Shown here piece after piece: positions 7,912-17,830 of a stretch of DNA of 64,000 nucleotides. The notes beneath the pieces are model-generated. The model was not told the origin of the DNA, made no database searches, and saw nothing but the letters and a program-made list of their open reading frames with translations. This DNA comes from Kibdelosporangium banguiense (GTDB lineage Bacteria > Actinomycetota > Actinomycetes > Mycobacteriales > Pseudonocardiaceae): contig NZ_JAGINW010000001.1 in assembly GCF_017876405.1 (NCBI RefSeq), positions 8,631,203 through 8,695,202 on the forward strand, in the 5' to 3' direction. The first letter of the stretch is position 1. Each line of letters begins with the position of its first letter. The position numbers and the translations under genes were made by a program.

Positions 7912-8319
7912 ATGGCCAAGTACCTGCTGCTCAAGCACTACCGCGGCGCACCGGCGGCGGTCAACGACGTGCCCATGGACCGGTGGACGCCCGACGAGGT
8001 CTCCGCCCACGTGCAGTACATGCAGGACTTCGCCACCCGCCTGGAGGGCACCGGCGAGTACGTCGACGGTCAGGCGCTCTCCCCGGAAGGCACGTTCGTC
8101 CGCTACGACGGCGAGGGTCGCCCGCCGGTCACCGACGGCCCGTTCGCCGAGACCAAGGACCTGATCGCCGGCTGGATGGTGATCGACGTCGAGACCTACG
8201 ACCGGGCGCTCGAGCTGGCGGGCGAACTGTCCGCGGCTCCCGGCGCGGGCGGCAAGCCCATCCACGAGTGGCTCGAGCTGCGCCCGTTCTACGGCGTGCC
8301 CCCGACCATCACGGAGTGA
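7912..8319 (+). CDS. DGPF/YCII-domain protein, ECF42 partner
   Basis: A 135-residue dimeric alpha-beta barrel protein of the YCII family. The diagnostic DGPF motif is in PVTDGPFAETKDLIAGW at about residue 75. Its biochemical role is unknown; family members sit beside ECF42 sigma factors and are thought to be their targets or partners. The start at 7912 follows AAGGAG. The sigma gene begins 7 bp after its stop, so the two form an operon behind a matching ECF42-type promoter. Confidence 0.9.
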   Translation: MAKYLLLKHYRGAPAAVNDVPMDRWTPDEVSAHVQYMQDFATRLEGTGEYVDGQALSPEGTFVRYDGEGRPPVTDGPFAETKDLIAGWMVIDVETYDRALELAGELSAAPGAGGKPIHEWLELRPFYGVPPTITE

Positions 8320-8326
8320 CACGCAC

Positions 8327-9460
<1,134 letters not shown>

Positions 9461-9472
<12 letters not shown>

Positions 9473-9934
9473 TCTGCCAGAGGCGAGGCTCTTGCCCAGG
9501 TCGCGGCGAGGCAGCGGGCTGGAGTACACGACGCTTGTGGTGACAGGGCCGAGACCACTGATCCGGCCGGCCGTCTCCTCCAGGTGACGCATCGAGCGGG
9601 CCAGGACCTTGAGGACAAAACAGTCCTCGCCGGTGACGTGGTGCGCCTCGATGATCTCCGGTGTGGTGGCCAGGAACTCGTGGAACGGCTTGTAGTTGCC
9701 CGACGGGTAGCGCAGCCGGATCAGCGCCATGATCACGAACCCGAGTTGCTCGGCGTCGACGACCGCGGTGTAGCCACGGATGATCCCGGCCTGTTCGAGG
9801 CGGCGTACGCGTTCGGTCACCGCGCTCGGAGACATCGACACCGCGCGGGCGAGGTCGGCGTAGCTGGCCCGGCCGTCGCGCTGGAGTTCCTCCAGGATGC
9901 GCCAATCAGTGCTGTCCGGGAATTCATCGGCCAT
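9461..9934 (-). CDS. Lrp/AsnC-family transcriptional regulator
   Basis: A 157-residue regulator with an N-terminal helix-turn-helix (RASYADLARAVSMSPSAVTE, about residues 22-41) and a C-terminal RAM ligand-binding/oligomerisation domain (about 65-140, with GEDCFVLKVLARSMRHLEE). Such proteins form octamers and respond to amino acids or related small molecules. It is divergent from a single-domain rhodanese gene 93 bp away, the probable target. Its 3' end overlaps the ECF42 gene by 12 bp. Confidence 0.92.
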
Positions 9935-10027
9935 GGGGCATGACTAGCAGGGATTCCACGGCAATACAAGCCCGACGCCGTTGATCGCCACTTCCTGTCA
10001 TGATCGCTGGTCACTACCGTTTCCGGC

Positions 10028-10441
10028 ATGACCAACGCAGTCGGATTCTTCACCGCGCGCCTGGAGTTCCAGACCGACGTCACCGACGTTCACCAGGGCA
10101 TGGACGCCATCGTGCTGATCGACTCCCGCGGCGACGCGGGCTGGAACCAAGGCCACATCCCCGGCGCCGTGCACATGCCCACCGCCGAGATCCGCACCGT
10201 GGCGCCGCGCATGATCGACCCGGGCGCGCAGGTGGTCACCTACTGCTGGGGTCCTGGCTGCAACGGCGCCACCAGGGCGGCGCTCGAATTCGCGAAACTC
10301 GGCTACCAGGTCAAGGAAATGCTCGGCGGCATCGAGTACTGGATCCGCGAAGGCTTCCCGTTGCAGACCCTCGACGGCATTGTGCGCCAGGCCGCCGACC
10401 CGCTCACCGCGCCCGTCAACGCGATCACGTGCGACTGCTGA
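10028..10441 (+). CDS. Single-domain rhodanese-like protein
   Basis: A 137-residue rhodanese-fold protein expected to carry a persulfide on an active-site Cys and to transfer sulfur in the cytosol. The N-terminal half has the conserved LIDSRGDAGWNQGHIPGAVH (about residues 33-52). The catalytic loop is YCWGPGCNGATRAA (about residue 75), so the first Cys is the likely nucleophile, with a second Cys five residues later. A C-terminal CDC ends the protein. It is divergently linked to an Lrp/AsnC regulator. The 3' end overlaps the convergent hydrolase by 17 bp. Confidence 0.9.
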   Translation: MTNAVGFFTARLEFQTDVTDVHQGMDAIVLIDSRGDAGWNQGHIPGAVHMPTAEIRTVAPRMIDPGAQVVTYCWGPGCNGATRAALEFAKLGYQVKEMLGGIEYWIREGFPLQTLDGIVRQAADPLTAPVNAITCDC

Positions 10442-11303
10442 GCGCCCGGTTCGCGGTCCGGTCGATGCCGTCGACCAGGGCAGGCCACACCGCACGCGGT
10501 ATGTCGTGGCCCATCCCGGGCACCAGCACGAGCTCCGCGTCCGGGATGGCACGAGCGGTCGCGCGGCCGCCGGAGACGTGTACCAGCCGGTCACGCTTGC
10601 CGTGCATCACCAGCGCGGGAATCCGCAGCTTGCGCAGCTGTGGCCGGCGGTCGCCCGCCGACGTGATCGCCACCAGTTGACGCAACGTCCCGGCCCGGTT
10701 GATGCCGCGCTCATAGGTCCGGATCGCGCGGGTACGCATCCTGTCCTCGTCGAACGGGAACCCGCGCGACCCGATCTGCTTGAACGTCGCCAGCACCGCG
10801 TCGATGTACGCCTCGCGCCCGGCTGGTGCCTTGCCCAGCAGGAACGGCAGCACACGCGGGTTGGGCCAGCCGACCAGCCTGCCGCCGGTCGTGGACATCA
10901 CCGACACCAGCGACAGCACCCGCTGCGGATGCCGGATCGCCAGCGTCTGCGCGATCATCCCGCCCAGCGACACCCCGGTGACGTGTGCCGCCTCGATCCC
11001 GAGATGCTCGAGCAGCGCGGCGGCGTCATCGGCCATGTCGGCCAGCGTGTACGGCGGTGGCTGCCGCAGGAACGACCCGACCAGCGACACGCGGCCACGC
11101 ATCGACTGCGACCGGCCACAGTCCCGGTTGTCGAACCGGATCACCCGGAAACCCCGCCCGGCCAACAGCTCGCACAGCTCGTCATCCCACCAGATCATCG
11201 GCCCGCCCAGGCCCATGACCAGCAACAACGGCCGGCCTTCCGGGTCGCCGATCGTCTCGTAACAGATCCTGACGCCGTTGACCTCGGCCGTCTGCTCGCT
11301 CAT
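10425..11303 (-). CDS. Alpha/beta-fold hydrolase
   Basis: A 292-residue serine hydrolase. The oxyanion region is LLVMGLGGPMIWWDDEL, the nucleophile elbow is TGVSLGGM (Ser about residue 107), the acid is in HGKRDRLV, and the His is in GMGHDIPRAVW near the C-terminus. The family includes esterases, lipases and C-C hydrolases, and the substrate is unknown. I chose the ATG at 11303 (MSEQTAEVNGVRICYETIG); the longer reading upstream is the repeat-containing regulatory region. It is divergent from the phosphotransferase operon, and two KstR-like boxes lie between them. Confidence 0.88.
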   Translation of the reverse strand: MSEQTAEVNGVRICYETIGDPEGRPLLLVMGLGGPMIWWDDELCELLAGRGFRVIRFDNRDCGRSQSMRGRVSLVGSFLRQPPPYTLADMADDAAALLEHLGIEAAHVTGVSLGGMIAQTLAIRHPQRVLSLVSVMSTTGGRLVGWPNPRVLPFLLGKAPAGREAYIDAVLATFKQIGSRGFPFDEDRMRTRAIRTYERGINRAGTLRQLVAITSAGDRRPQLRKLRIPALVMHGKRDRLVHVSGGRATARAIPDAELVLVPGMGHDIPRAVWPALVDGIDRTANRALSSRT

Positions 11304-11348
11304 CCCCCGATTCTCTGTCAAAACCTCCGCGACACCAGCCCCGCCCCC

Positions 11349-11369
11349 GACATCAAGAACACGTTTCAT
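11349..11369. promoter_or_regulatory. KstR-like box 1 in divergent promoter
   Basis: The site contains AAGAACACGTTTCA, which fits the AACnnGTT core of TetR-type KstR sites (tnnAACnnGTTnnA) with a mismatch at the first position. It is near-identical to a second copy 66 bp away. The pair lies between the divergent hydrolase and phosphotransferase genes. KstR identity is inference from the motif, and no KstR gene is visible in the window. Confidence 0.45.
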
Positions 11370-11414
11370 GCGTCTGGTCTCGTCAGCGGCCTTGTCGATG
11401 CAAGAGAATCCTTC

Positions 11415-11435
11415 AACGTCGAGAACTCGTTTCAC
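11415..11435. promoter_or_regulatory. KstR-like box 2 in divergent promoter
   Basis: The site contains GAGAACTCGTTTCA, a second copy of box 1 (shared pattern AGAACwCGTTTCA), immediately before the AGGAGG ribosome binding site of the phosphotransferase gene. A protein bound here would block that gene directly. The two boxes are 66 bp apart, about six helical turns. Confidence 0.45.
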
Positions 11436-11449
11436 TCAGGAGGTCAACG

Positions 11450-12574
11450 ATGACGCCTGACCCCGGACAGTGGCGCCAGCTCACCACCACCGACCGTGCC
11501 CTCGACAAACTCGCCGGCGACCTGGCGACATGGCTGGCGGCGGTGATCGGCGCCGGCACGCCGCCCACGATCACCGCCATCCACCGGCCCCAATCCGGCG
11601 GGCTGTCCAGTGCCTCAGTGCTGTTCGACGCCGAATGGACGCTGGACGGCCAGTCCCGCGGCGGGTCGTTCGTGGCGCGCATGGCACCGGAGGACAGCTC
11701 TTTCCCGGTGTTCCGCACCTATGACCTGGTGCAGCAGTACCAGATCATCGAGCAGGTCGCGGCCGCCAGCGACGTGCCGGTGCCCGACCTGTGCTGGCTG
11801 GAGCCCGACGAACGTCCCCTGGGGACGCCGTTCTTCGTGATGCGGCACGTCTCCGGTCGTATCCCGGCCGACAACCCGCCTTATGTGTTCACCGGCTGGC
11901 TCGCCGAGGCCACGCCCGCGCAACGCGCACTGCTCGCCCGCGACACCATCCAGACCATCGGCCAGATCCACGGGATCACTGACGTGGCCACGAGACTCCC
12001 CACGCTCGACGGACCGGGGCCCGCGTTGCGCCGCCACGTCGACGACCAGCACGACTGGTATCGATGGGCGCTGGCCGACGACGGTTTCCCCATCCCGCTC
12101 ATCGAACGCGGATTCGCCTGGCTGGCCGAACACTGGCCGGCCGACCCCGGCCCGGACGTCCTCACCTGGGGCGATGCCCGGCCCGGAAACATCATCTACG
12201 ACGAATTCACCCCGGTCGCGGTCCTGGACTGGGAGATGGCCGCGCTCGGGCCACGCGAGATCGACCTCGGCTGGCTGATTTTCCTGCACCGGTTCTTCCA
12301 GGACATCGCCACGATGTTCGACCAGCCCGGCCTGCCGGACTTCCTGCGGCACGGCGACGTGCTGGCGCACTACCGGGACGTCACCGGCCACACCCCGCGT
12401 GACATGGAGTTCTACCTCGTGTACGCCGCCGTGCGGCACGCCATCGTGATGGCCCGGATCAAGCGCCGGATGATCCATTTCGGCGAGGACACCGTACCCG
12501 CCGATCCCGACGACTACGTGCTGCATCGCGCCAGCCTGGACGCGATGTTGTCCGGAAACTACGAGTGGGAGTAG
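11450..12574 (+). CDS. Aminoglycoside-phosphotransferase-fold kinase (APH family)
   Basis: A 374-residue kinase-fold protein. The catalytic-loop equivalent is TWGDARPGNIIYDE (about residues 240-253), followed by the Mg-binding VLDWEMAALGPREIDLGW. The N-lobe Lys region is RGGSFVARMAP. Proteins of this type in actinobacteria often sit with acyl-CoA or sterol catabolism genes and are annotated as phosphotransferase family or FadE36-like; true substrates are mostly unknown. AGGAGG lies six bases before the ATG. The following gene starts 2 bp after its stop, so the two form an operon, and the upstream KstR-like boxes are consistent with lipid-linked control. Confidence 0.85.
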   Translation: MTPDPGQWRQLTTTDRALDKLAGDLATWLAAVIGAGTPPTITAIHRPQSGGLSSASVLFDAEWTLDGQSRGGSFVARMAPEDSSFPVFRTYDLVQQYQIIEQVAAASDVPVPDLCWLEPDERPLGTPFFVMRHVSGRIPADNPPYVFTGWLAEATPAQRALLARDTIQTIGQIHGITDVATRLPTLDGPGPALRRHVDDQHDWYRWALADDGFPIPLIERGFAWLAEHWPADPGPDVLTWGDARPGNIIYDEFTPVAVLDWEMAALGPREIDLGWLIFLHRFFQDIATMFDQPGLPDFLRHGDVLAHYRDVTGHTPRDMEFYLVYAAVRHAIVMARIKRRMIHFGEDTVPADPDDYVLHRASLDAMLSGNYEWE

Positions 12575-12576
12575 GA

Positions 12577-13686
12577 ATGCCGACCACCGGGCCCGTGCCG
12601 TTGGACGAGTACCCGATCCACCAGACACCCCTGTCCTTCGCGCGCGTGGGGACCAGCGACCGCAACTTCTACGACCGCTGTTACCTCAACGGACACGACC
12701 GGGACGGTGGCACGTTCTTCGTCACCGGTCTCGGCGTCTACCCCAACCTCGGCGTGATCGACGCCTACGCGACCCTCCGGCACGGCGACCGCCAGTGGTC
12801 CGTGCAGTTCTCCGACGCGCTGACCGAACGCGGCATCCAGCAACAGGTCGGCGGATACCGCATCGAGGTGATCGAACCGTTGCGGCGGCTGCGGGTCGTG
12901 TGCGAGCACGACGACTTCGGCTTCGACCTGACCTGGACCGGCGCGTTCGCCCCCGTGGCCGAACCGCCGCACCTGCTGATGACCGGCGGCCGGCCGGTCA
13001 TCGACGCCTCCCGGTTCGCGCAGGTCGGCAGCTGGCAGGGCACCGTGCACTGGGACGGGCACGAGATCGAGGCCGACTCGTCCCGGTGGACCGGGGCGAG
13101 GGACCGGTCGTGGGGCATCCGGCTGGTCGGCGAACCAGAACCCGCCGGCCGGGCAGCGAGTGAACCGGCCGGCGGGTTCTGGTGGCTGTACATGCCACTG
13201 CGGTTCGACGACTTCGCCGTCGTGGTGATCGCGCAGGAGGAACCCAACGGCTGGCGCACCCTCAACGACGCCGTACGAGTGTGGGCGGACGGCCGCACCG
13301 AACAGCTGGGCTGGCCCCGGATCCACATCGACTACCGCTCCGGCACGAGGATCCCGGTGTCCGCGCGGATCGCCCTCACCACCCCGGACGGCAAGCCGCT
13401 GACCATCGAAGTGGACACCGGCACATTCATCCCACTGCACGTCGGCGCCGGTTATGGCGGCGATCCCGACTGGTCGCACGGCCAGTGGAAGGGCAGAGGC
13501 TGGTCTGCATCGCGCACCTACGACCTCACGGACCCCGCCATCGCCGGGCGCGTTCCCTACGGCGTGATCGACCACGTCGCGCACGCGTGGTGCGACGGCG
13601 CCGAGGGCTGGGGCCTGTTCGAACACGCCAGCCTCGGCAGGCACGACCCGTCCGGCTTCGCCGACTGGGGCGCTGTGGCCCCATGA
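12577..13686 (+). CDS. CrtC/tocopherol-cyclase-like beta-rich protein, function unknown
   Basis: A 369-residue protein without a signal peptide, rich in Trp, Asp and beta strands. Notable motifs are GTVHWDGHEIEAD, the conserved RDRSWGIR near residue 175 and GGFWWLYMPLRFDDFAVVVI. The arrangement resembles the lipocalin-like hydratase/cyclase superfamily (CrtC, AttH, DUF7064/7065-type proteins). The call rests on motif impression and is not certain. The start at 12577 follows GGAGTAGG at the end of the previous gene. Being coupled to the APH-fold kinase, it may act on the same lipid or isoprenoid-like substrate. Confidence 0.6.
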   Translation: MPTTGPVPLDEYPIHQTPLSFARVGTSDRNFYDRCYLNGHDRDGGTFFVTGLGVYPNLGVIDAYATLRHGDRQWSVQFSDALTERGIQQQVGGYRIEVIEPLRRLRVVCEHDDFGFDLTWTGAFAPVAEPPHLLMTGGRPVIDASRFAQVGSWQGTVHWDGHEIEADSSRWTGARDRSWGIRLVGEPEPAGRAASEPAGGFWWLYMPLRFDDFAVVVIAQEEPNGWRTLNDAVRVWADGRTEQLGWPRIHIDYRSGTRIPVSARIALTTPDGKPLTIEVDTGTFIPLHVGAGYGGDPDWSHGQWKGRGWSASRTYDLTDPAIAGRVPYGVIDHVAHAWCDGAEGWGLFEHASLGRHDPSGFADWGAVAP

Positions 13687-13691
13687 CCTGA

Positions 13692-13723
13692 ATCGGCCAC
13701 CACCCAACGACGAGATGGCCGAT
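13692..13723. terminator. Possible bidirectional terminator hairpin
   Basis: ATCGGCCA (13692-13699) and TGGCCGAT (13716-13723) can pair around a 16-base loop just after the stop of the upstream gene. There is no T-run, as is common in GC-rich actinobacteria. It separates this operon from the convergent coiled-coil gene. Confidence 0.35.
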
Positions 13724-13898
13724 GGCTTGTTTCGAGATCCCGACTGAGCCTCCGACGTCCTCGCCGTGCACGACTTCAACCACGGAACGAACGCGACCCC
13801 ACCAGTGGTTCCGGCCAAACAACACCAGACGGTGCGAACGGACCGTTCGCACGGTTTGCCCCGGCCACCGTCCGAGCAGGACACACAACGGTAACTCA

Positions 13899-14948
13899 CT
13901 AGGGTGCAGCCGGCTGGTCAAGTGCCGTGCGTTCCTTCTCGTGAGCGGCTTCGAGTTGTGCTCGCAGGGCCTGCAGTTGTGTGTCCTGCTCGGTCAGCCG
14001 CTGCACCAGGACCTCCTGCGCCTGCGACAGGGTCTTGATCGTGGTCTCCGCGTCGGCCCGGGCCTGGGTTTCCGCGCGCCTGGCGGCGTCGATGTCCTGC
14101 TGTGCCCGTTGTGCTCCGGCCTCGGCGGCTGACCACGCCTGGCGCTCACCGGCCCTGGCGGTCTCGGCTTCCTGCTGTGCACGTTGCGCCGCGTCACCCG
14201 CGAGCCGGGCCTTCTCCTCAGCACCGGCGATCTTCGCCTCGGCCAGTTCCCGGGCCGTGTCCGCACGTTCCGCCACAGCCAGCGCGTCGGTCATTCGCCG
14301 CAGCGTGTCCTGTTGCAGGATCTTCAGGTCACGCAGTTCGCGTTTCACCGACTCCAGCATGTCCAATGCGTCCCGCTGCCCCTGCTCAGCCAGGGTCGCG
14401 CGGGTCTCAGCCTGCCCACGGGCCCGCTCATGCTCCGCGGTCTGTTCCCACGCGGCCTTCCGCGCCTGTTCGGCCTCCTTGATCGCCGTCTCGGCCGACT
14501 GCTCAGCCTCCACCCGCAACTGACGGTCTTTGGCCGCCGCCGCGACAGCATCCACCTTGGCCCGCTCGGCGTCGTCAGCCGAACGTTCGGCCCGCTGCAC
14601 CTTCAACAGAGCCTCAGCCGTATCGGCCCGGTCCTTCGCCGACTGCGCCACCGCCCCCGCATCGAGCTCATCCCACCGGCGCCGGATCTCCGCGAACTCG
14701 GTGAGGGCGGCATCCATCGCCTCACGCGTCTCACCGCCAAGGTTCCGCAACATCAGCAACGGCTCCTCGACGCCAACCGCCTCCAGAGCGCGGCGCCGGC
14801 GCGAAGCCTCATCCGCATGCGCCTTACTGCAGTACCGAACCGGCTTCCCGCCCTTCAACCGCCCCCGCTCATCCCGAGCCGGAGGTGGCAACAAGTTCCC
14901 ACACCCATCCAGCGCGCAACTTCCCCGGTCTTCAGCCTCTTCACCCAT
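13899..14948 (-). CDS. Cys-headed long coiled-coil protein (KfrA-like architecture)
   Basis: A 349-residue protein with two parts. The first ~55 residues hold four Cys, in CALDGCG and VRYCSKAHADEASRRRR, which looks like a small zinc-binding or DNA-binding head. Residues about 90-345 are almost pure Ala/Glu/Arg/Gln heptads forming a long alpha-helical coiled coil. This layout recalls plasmid KfrA proteins, which bind their own palindromic operator and have long coiled-coil tails, but I cannot show homology. Three strong palindromes lie within 110 bp upstream. A role in partition, nucleoid organisation or an integrated element is inference. Confidence 0.7.
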   Translation of the reverse strand: MGEEAEDRGSCALDGCGNLLPPPARDERGRLKGGKPVRYCSKAHADEASRRRRALEAVGVEEPLLMLRNLGGETREAMDAALTEFAEIRRRWDELDAGAVAQSAKDRADTAEALLKVQRAERSADDAERAKVDAVAAAAKDRQLRVEAEQSAETAIKEAEQARKAAWEQTAEHERARGQAETRATLAEQGQRDALDMLESVKRELRDLKILQQDTLRRMTDALAVAERADTARELAEAKIAGAEEKARLAGDAAQRAQQEAETARAGERQAWSAAEAGAQRAQQDIDAARRAETQARADAETTIKTLSQAQEVLVQRLTEQDTQLQALRAQLEAAHEKERTALDQPAAP

Positions 14949-14967
14949 ACGACCAGCATATCTCAGT

Positions 14968-14983
14968 CGCTTACGCGTAAGCG
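14968..14983. promoter_or_regulatory. 16-bp perfect palindrome (operator 1 of coiled-coil gene)
   Basis: CGCTTACGCGTAAGCG, centred 28 bp upstream of the coiled-coil gene start. It shares the core TTACGCGTAA with a second palindrome whose centre is 33 bp (three helical turns) further upstream. The same core on the same DNA face suggests cooperative binding. Confidence 0.7.
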
Positions 14984-15001
14984 TTATTGGTATCGCGTGT
15001 C

Positions 15002-15015
15002 AGTTACGCGTAACT
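15002..15015. promoter_or_regulatory. 14-bp perfect palindrome (operator 2)
   Basis: AGTTACGCGTAACT, the second copy of the TTACGCGTAA core, centre-to-centre 33 bp from operator 1. It lies in the promoter region of the coiled-coil gene and just upstream of the truncated acetyltransferase. Confidence 0.7.
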
Positions 15016-15034
15016 AAAGCCAGAGATTAGTTCA

Positions 15035-15054
15035 GTGATAATGACTGTTATCAC
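15035..15054. promoter_or_regulatory. 20-bp inverted repeat of a different sequence
   Basis: GTGATAA and TTATCAC pair around TGACTG. The core differs from the TTACGCGTAA sites, so it may bind another protein or mark the edge of inserted DNA. It sits where the acetyltransferase reading frame loses its homology. Confidence 0.5.
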
Positions 15055-15061
15055 GGTGTCG

Positions 15062-15289
15062 CCGCAGCTCAGCCGTCCGCAGCCGGGTATTGTGACCAGT
15101 CAGGCCCTCGCCCTGTTCCTCGACACTGTCGAGGTCCGGCCCCTGCATGCGCGCGCTGCCAGCGACAACCTCGGATCGCTCAGGGTCCTGCAGAAGGCGG
15201 GCTTCACAGTCGTCGGCACCGAGATCTCCTACGCACGCGCTCGGGACACCGAAATCGAAGAAACCATCCTGCGTCTGGAACCTAGATGA
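15062..15289 (+). pseudogene. 5'-truncated GNAT acetyltransferase fragment
   Basis: Only the C-terminal ~65 residues of a RimJ-type GNAT protein are left. They include the acetyl-CoA-binding end of the fold (RAASDNLGSLRVLQKAGFTV) and the tail IEETILRLEP. A normal protein has ~170 residues, with motif A upstream, which is missing here. The reading frame continues into unrelated sequence at the palindrome cluster. I read this as a gene cut by insertion or deletion of the coiled-coil islet; the exact left edge is uncertain. Confidence 0.5.
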
Positions 15290-15445
15290 GTGATGCCGTG
15301 AAGATCGCGTGAAGTGGCGCAATTCGCGATGCCCTCAGTAGCCCTTAGTGTCCTAAGTGGACCACGCGGTTGCACTGTCGGGTTGCCGCCATTGTGTCGG
15401 GCATGGCTGTCGCGGAGCGCGATGCTGATGGCACGCCTGGTGACC

Positions 15446-15727
15446 TCACTCCGCCTGGGAGGTGAACTCGACCAGGTACATCATCAGATCCCGCAGTGCG
15501 GCGATGCCGGTGTACTCGGGATTGTTGGCTGGATCTTCATCGCGTCGTTTCGCGGCTTGCCACACGTCGGTCAGGTACTTGTGCAGCGCGTGTCGGGCGG
15601 CGAGCTGCGCCTGCCGTGCCTCCGGCGACAGCGTGGCCAGCGCCGCCCGATCCGGACCTTCCACGGCGTAGGCCAGCTCCTGCGCGAACTCTTGCAGGTC
15701 CATGTTCGGATCATTGAGTGTGGCCAT
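15446..15727 (-). CDS. Small hypothetical protein (93 aa)
   Basis: The frame has strong G/C third-position bias and a clear end. The protein is helical and acidic, with QEFAQELAYAVEGPDRAALA and a C-terminal LRDLMMYLVEFTSQAE. It has no signal peptide, membrane segment or known motif. The start ATG at 15727 is preceded within 5 bp by the stop of a very small frame, so the two may be coupled. Function is unknown. Confidence 0.6.
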   Translation of the reverse strand: MATLNDPNMDLQEFAQELAYAVEGPDRAALATLSPEARQAQLAARHALHKYLTDVWQAAKRRDEDPANNPEYTGIAALRDLMMYLVEFTSQAE

Positions 15728-15731
15728 CGCG

Positions 15732-15833
15732 CTACAAGTCCTCGGCTTCGTCGGTGAGCTCGTCGAGCTGGCGGGCGTCGTCCAGGGCTTTGAGCACGAG
15801 CGGGACCAGCGTGCGACTGCAACGCAAGGACAT
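15732..15833 (-). CDS. Very small coupled frame (33 aa)
   Basis: Reads a basic start and an acidic helix (LKALDDARQLDELTDEAEDL), with codon bias like real genes, and stops 4 bp before the 93-residue gene. It has the size of a partner or antitoxin-like peptide. A GTG five codons upstream could extend it. Its start region overlaps the start of an opposing frame, so at most one of the two may be real here. Confidence 0.3.
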   Translation of the reverse strand: MSLRCSRTLVPLVLKALDDARQLDELTDEAEDL

Positions 15834-16188
15834 GCCGCTGGTCGACACGGGCGAGGCGTTCGGGACTCCTGCGTGGGAATATTCCCCGGCTTTCCAGGGT
15901 GTGTGGTTCGCGCGGATCGATGGGGCACCGAATCGTCCGCAAGTGTGGTTCGAACCCTCGGACGACGATGTCGACGTTGCGATCTATGTTGGTGGAGCCG
16001 GGTACGTCGGTGGTGGCTGCGCCGCGCACCAGGCCTCGGTGACCACGATCGAGCCCGGGGCGGAGCCGAGCCTGGTCCGGGCCCTCGCCGAGGTTGAGGA
16101 CGCGTCGCGTGATCTCAATGTGCGCGACCTGCTCGAATGCCGTTTCTTTGGGCTGTGTGGCCGTTTAGGCGAACAGGAAGGCTGCTGA
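15832..16188 (+). CDS. Hypothetical protein (118 aa), divergent from the small genes
   Basis: The frame from ATG 15832 encodes an acidic protein with VWFEPSDDDVDVAIYVGG, a Gly-rich turn and a C-terminal Cys-containing segment. Third-position bias is moderate. No family is recognised and the ribosome binding site is weak (AAGG). It is convergent with ureD, ending 58 bp from it. Confidence 0.4.
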   Translation: MPLVDTGEAFGTPAWEYSPAFQGVWFARIDGAPNRPQVWFEPSDDDVDVAIYVGGAGYVGGGCAAHQASVTTIEPGAEPSLVRALAEVEDASRDLNVRDLLECRFFGLCGRLGEQEGC

Positions 16189-16246
16189 CCGAACCTCGCC
16201 TCTGGGCCGGGTTCGCCGGTCTCTGGCGAGTCGGCCCGCGACGGCG

Positions 16247-17061
16247 TCATCCGTGCCGGGTCGGGTGAGACGGGCGGACGGCGTCGTCCAGTAGGTGCCG
16301 TAGGTGTGTCGCTGTCGGGGCGAGGGCCGTGGCCAGGAGGGCGGGGCCGGCCAGTGGTGCGACTATGCCCTGGCCGTTGGCTGGTTCGTCGCCGAGCAGG
16401 CGGGGGGCGGGTGGGGTGCTCGCGAAGGCCGGTTCGACGATCAGGATGTGGCCGGTGGCGCGGTGTCCGGCCAGGACGGCGGGGCCGTCCCAGCCGGGGG
16501 CTGATGGGCCGAAGGTGGTCTGCTGGGCGAGCAGCGGGCGGCCGTCTCGATGCACGGTGAGACGGCTGGCCAGGTTGCCGGGGGATTCGTGGGCGCGTCC
16601 GAGGATCACCTCTTCGCGCAGGACGAGCCGGGCGGTGGGTGCGAGGTCCACGGTGCATGTCTGCCGCAGGTTGCTGCCGTGGGTGCTGATGAGCGGCTGG
16701 GGCAGCCAATACAGGGTCGCGTGTTCTCCCACCGTGAGTGTCACGTCGTAGGTGGCGTGGTCGGTGGTGGCGCCGCGCAGAGCGAGGGTGGCGGCGGAGG
16801 TGGTGATCTCCAGCTCGGCGCCCGCTTCGGCGGTGACGTCGATGGCCAGTCTGTCTCCGCCCAGCGGCGCGCTCATTGCGCTGAGGACGCAGACGCGTGC
16901 CTGGGTGCCGTGGTGCCGGAGCTGGCGCAGATGGAAGGGGCCGTCACTGTGCAGGAGGGACACAGTGGTCAGGTAGCCGTTGCTGGTGGCCCGGATGCGG
17001 GCGGCGGCGTGGACACCTCTGCTGGCGTGCGGTGGAGTTTGGGTGGGTGGCGGGGTGGTCG

Positions 17062-17065
<4 letters not shown>
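16247..17065 (-). CDS. ureD: Urease accessory protein UreD
   Basis: A 272-residue cytosolic scaffold that, with UreF and UreG, delivers nickel into the urease active site. Family hallmarks include YLTTVSLLHSDGPFHLRQ near the start, a beta-helical body and TFGPSAPGWDGPAVLAGHRATGHILIVEP in the C-terminal half. The start ATG overlaps the ureG stop (ATGA). It is the last gene of the urease operon, an order typical of actinobacteria. Confidence 0.9.
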
Positions 17066-17793
<728 letters not shown>

Positions 17794-17830
17794 GGAGGTC
17801 TCCAGGAGGGTGGTCGCGAAAGGAGGGTGG

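Noticed and set aside
15948..15960. GGTTCGAACCC resembling a tRNA T-loop or att site
   Set aside because: It is a short palindrome inside an open frame with no tRNA structure around it and no second copy that would mark an integrated element.
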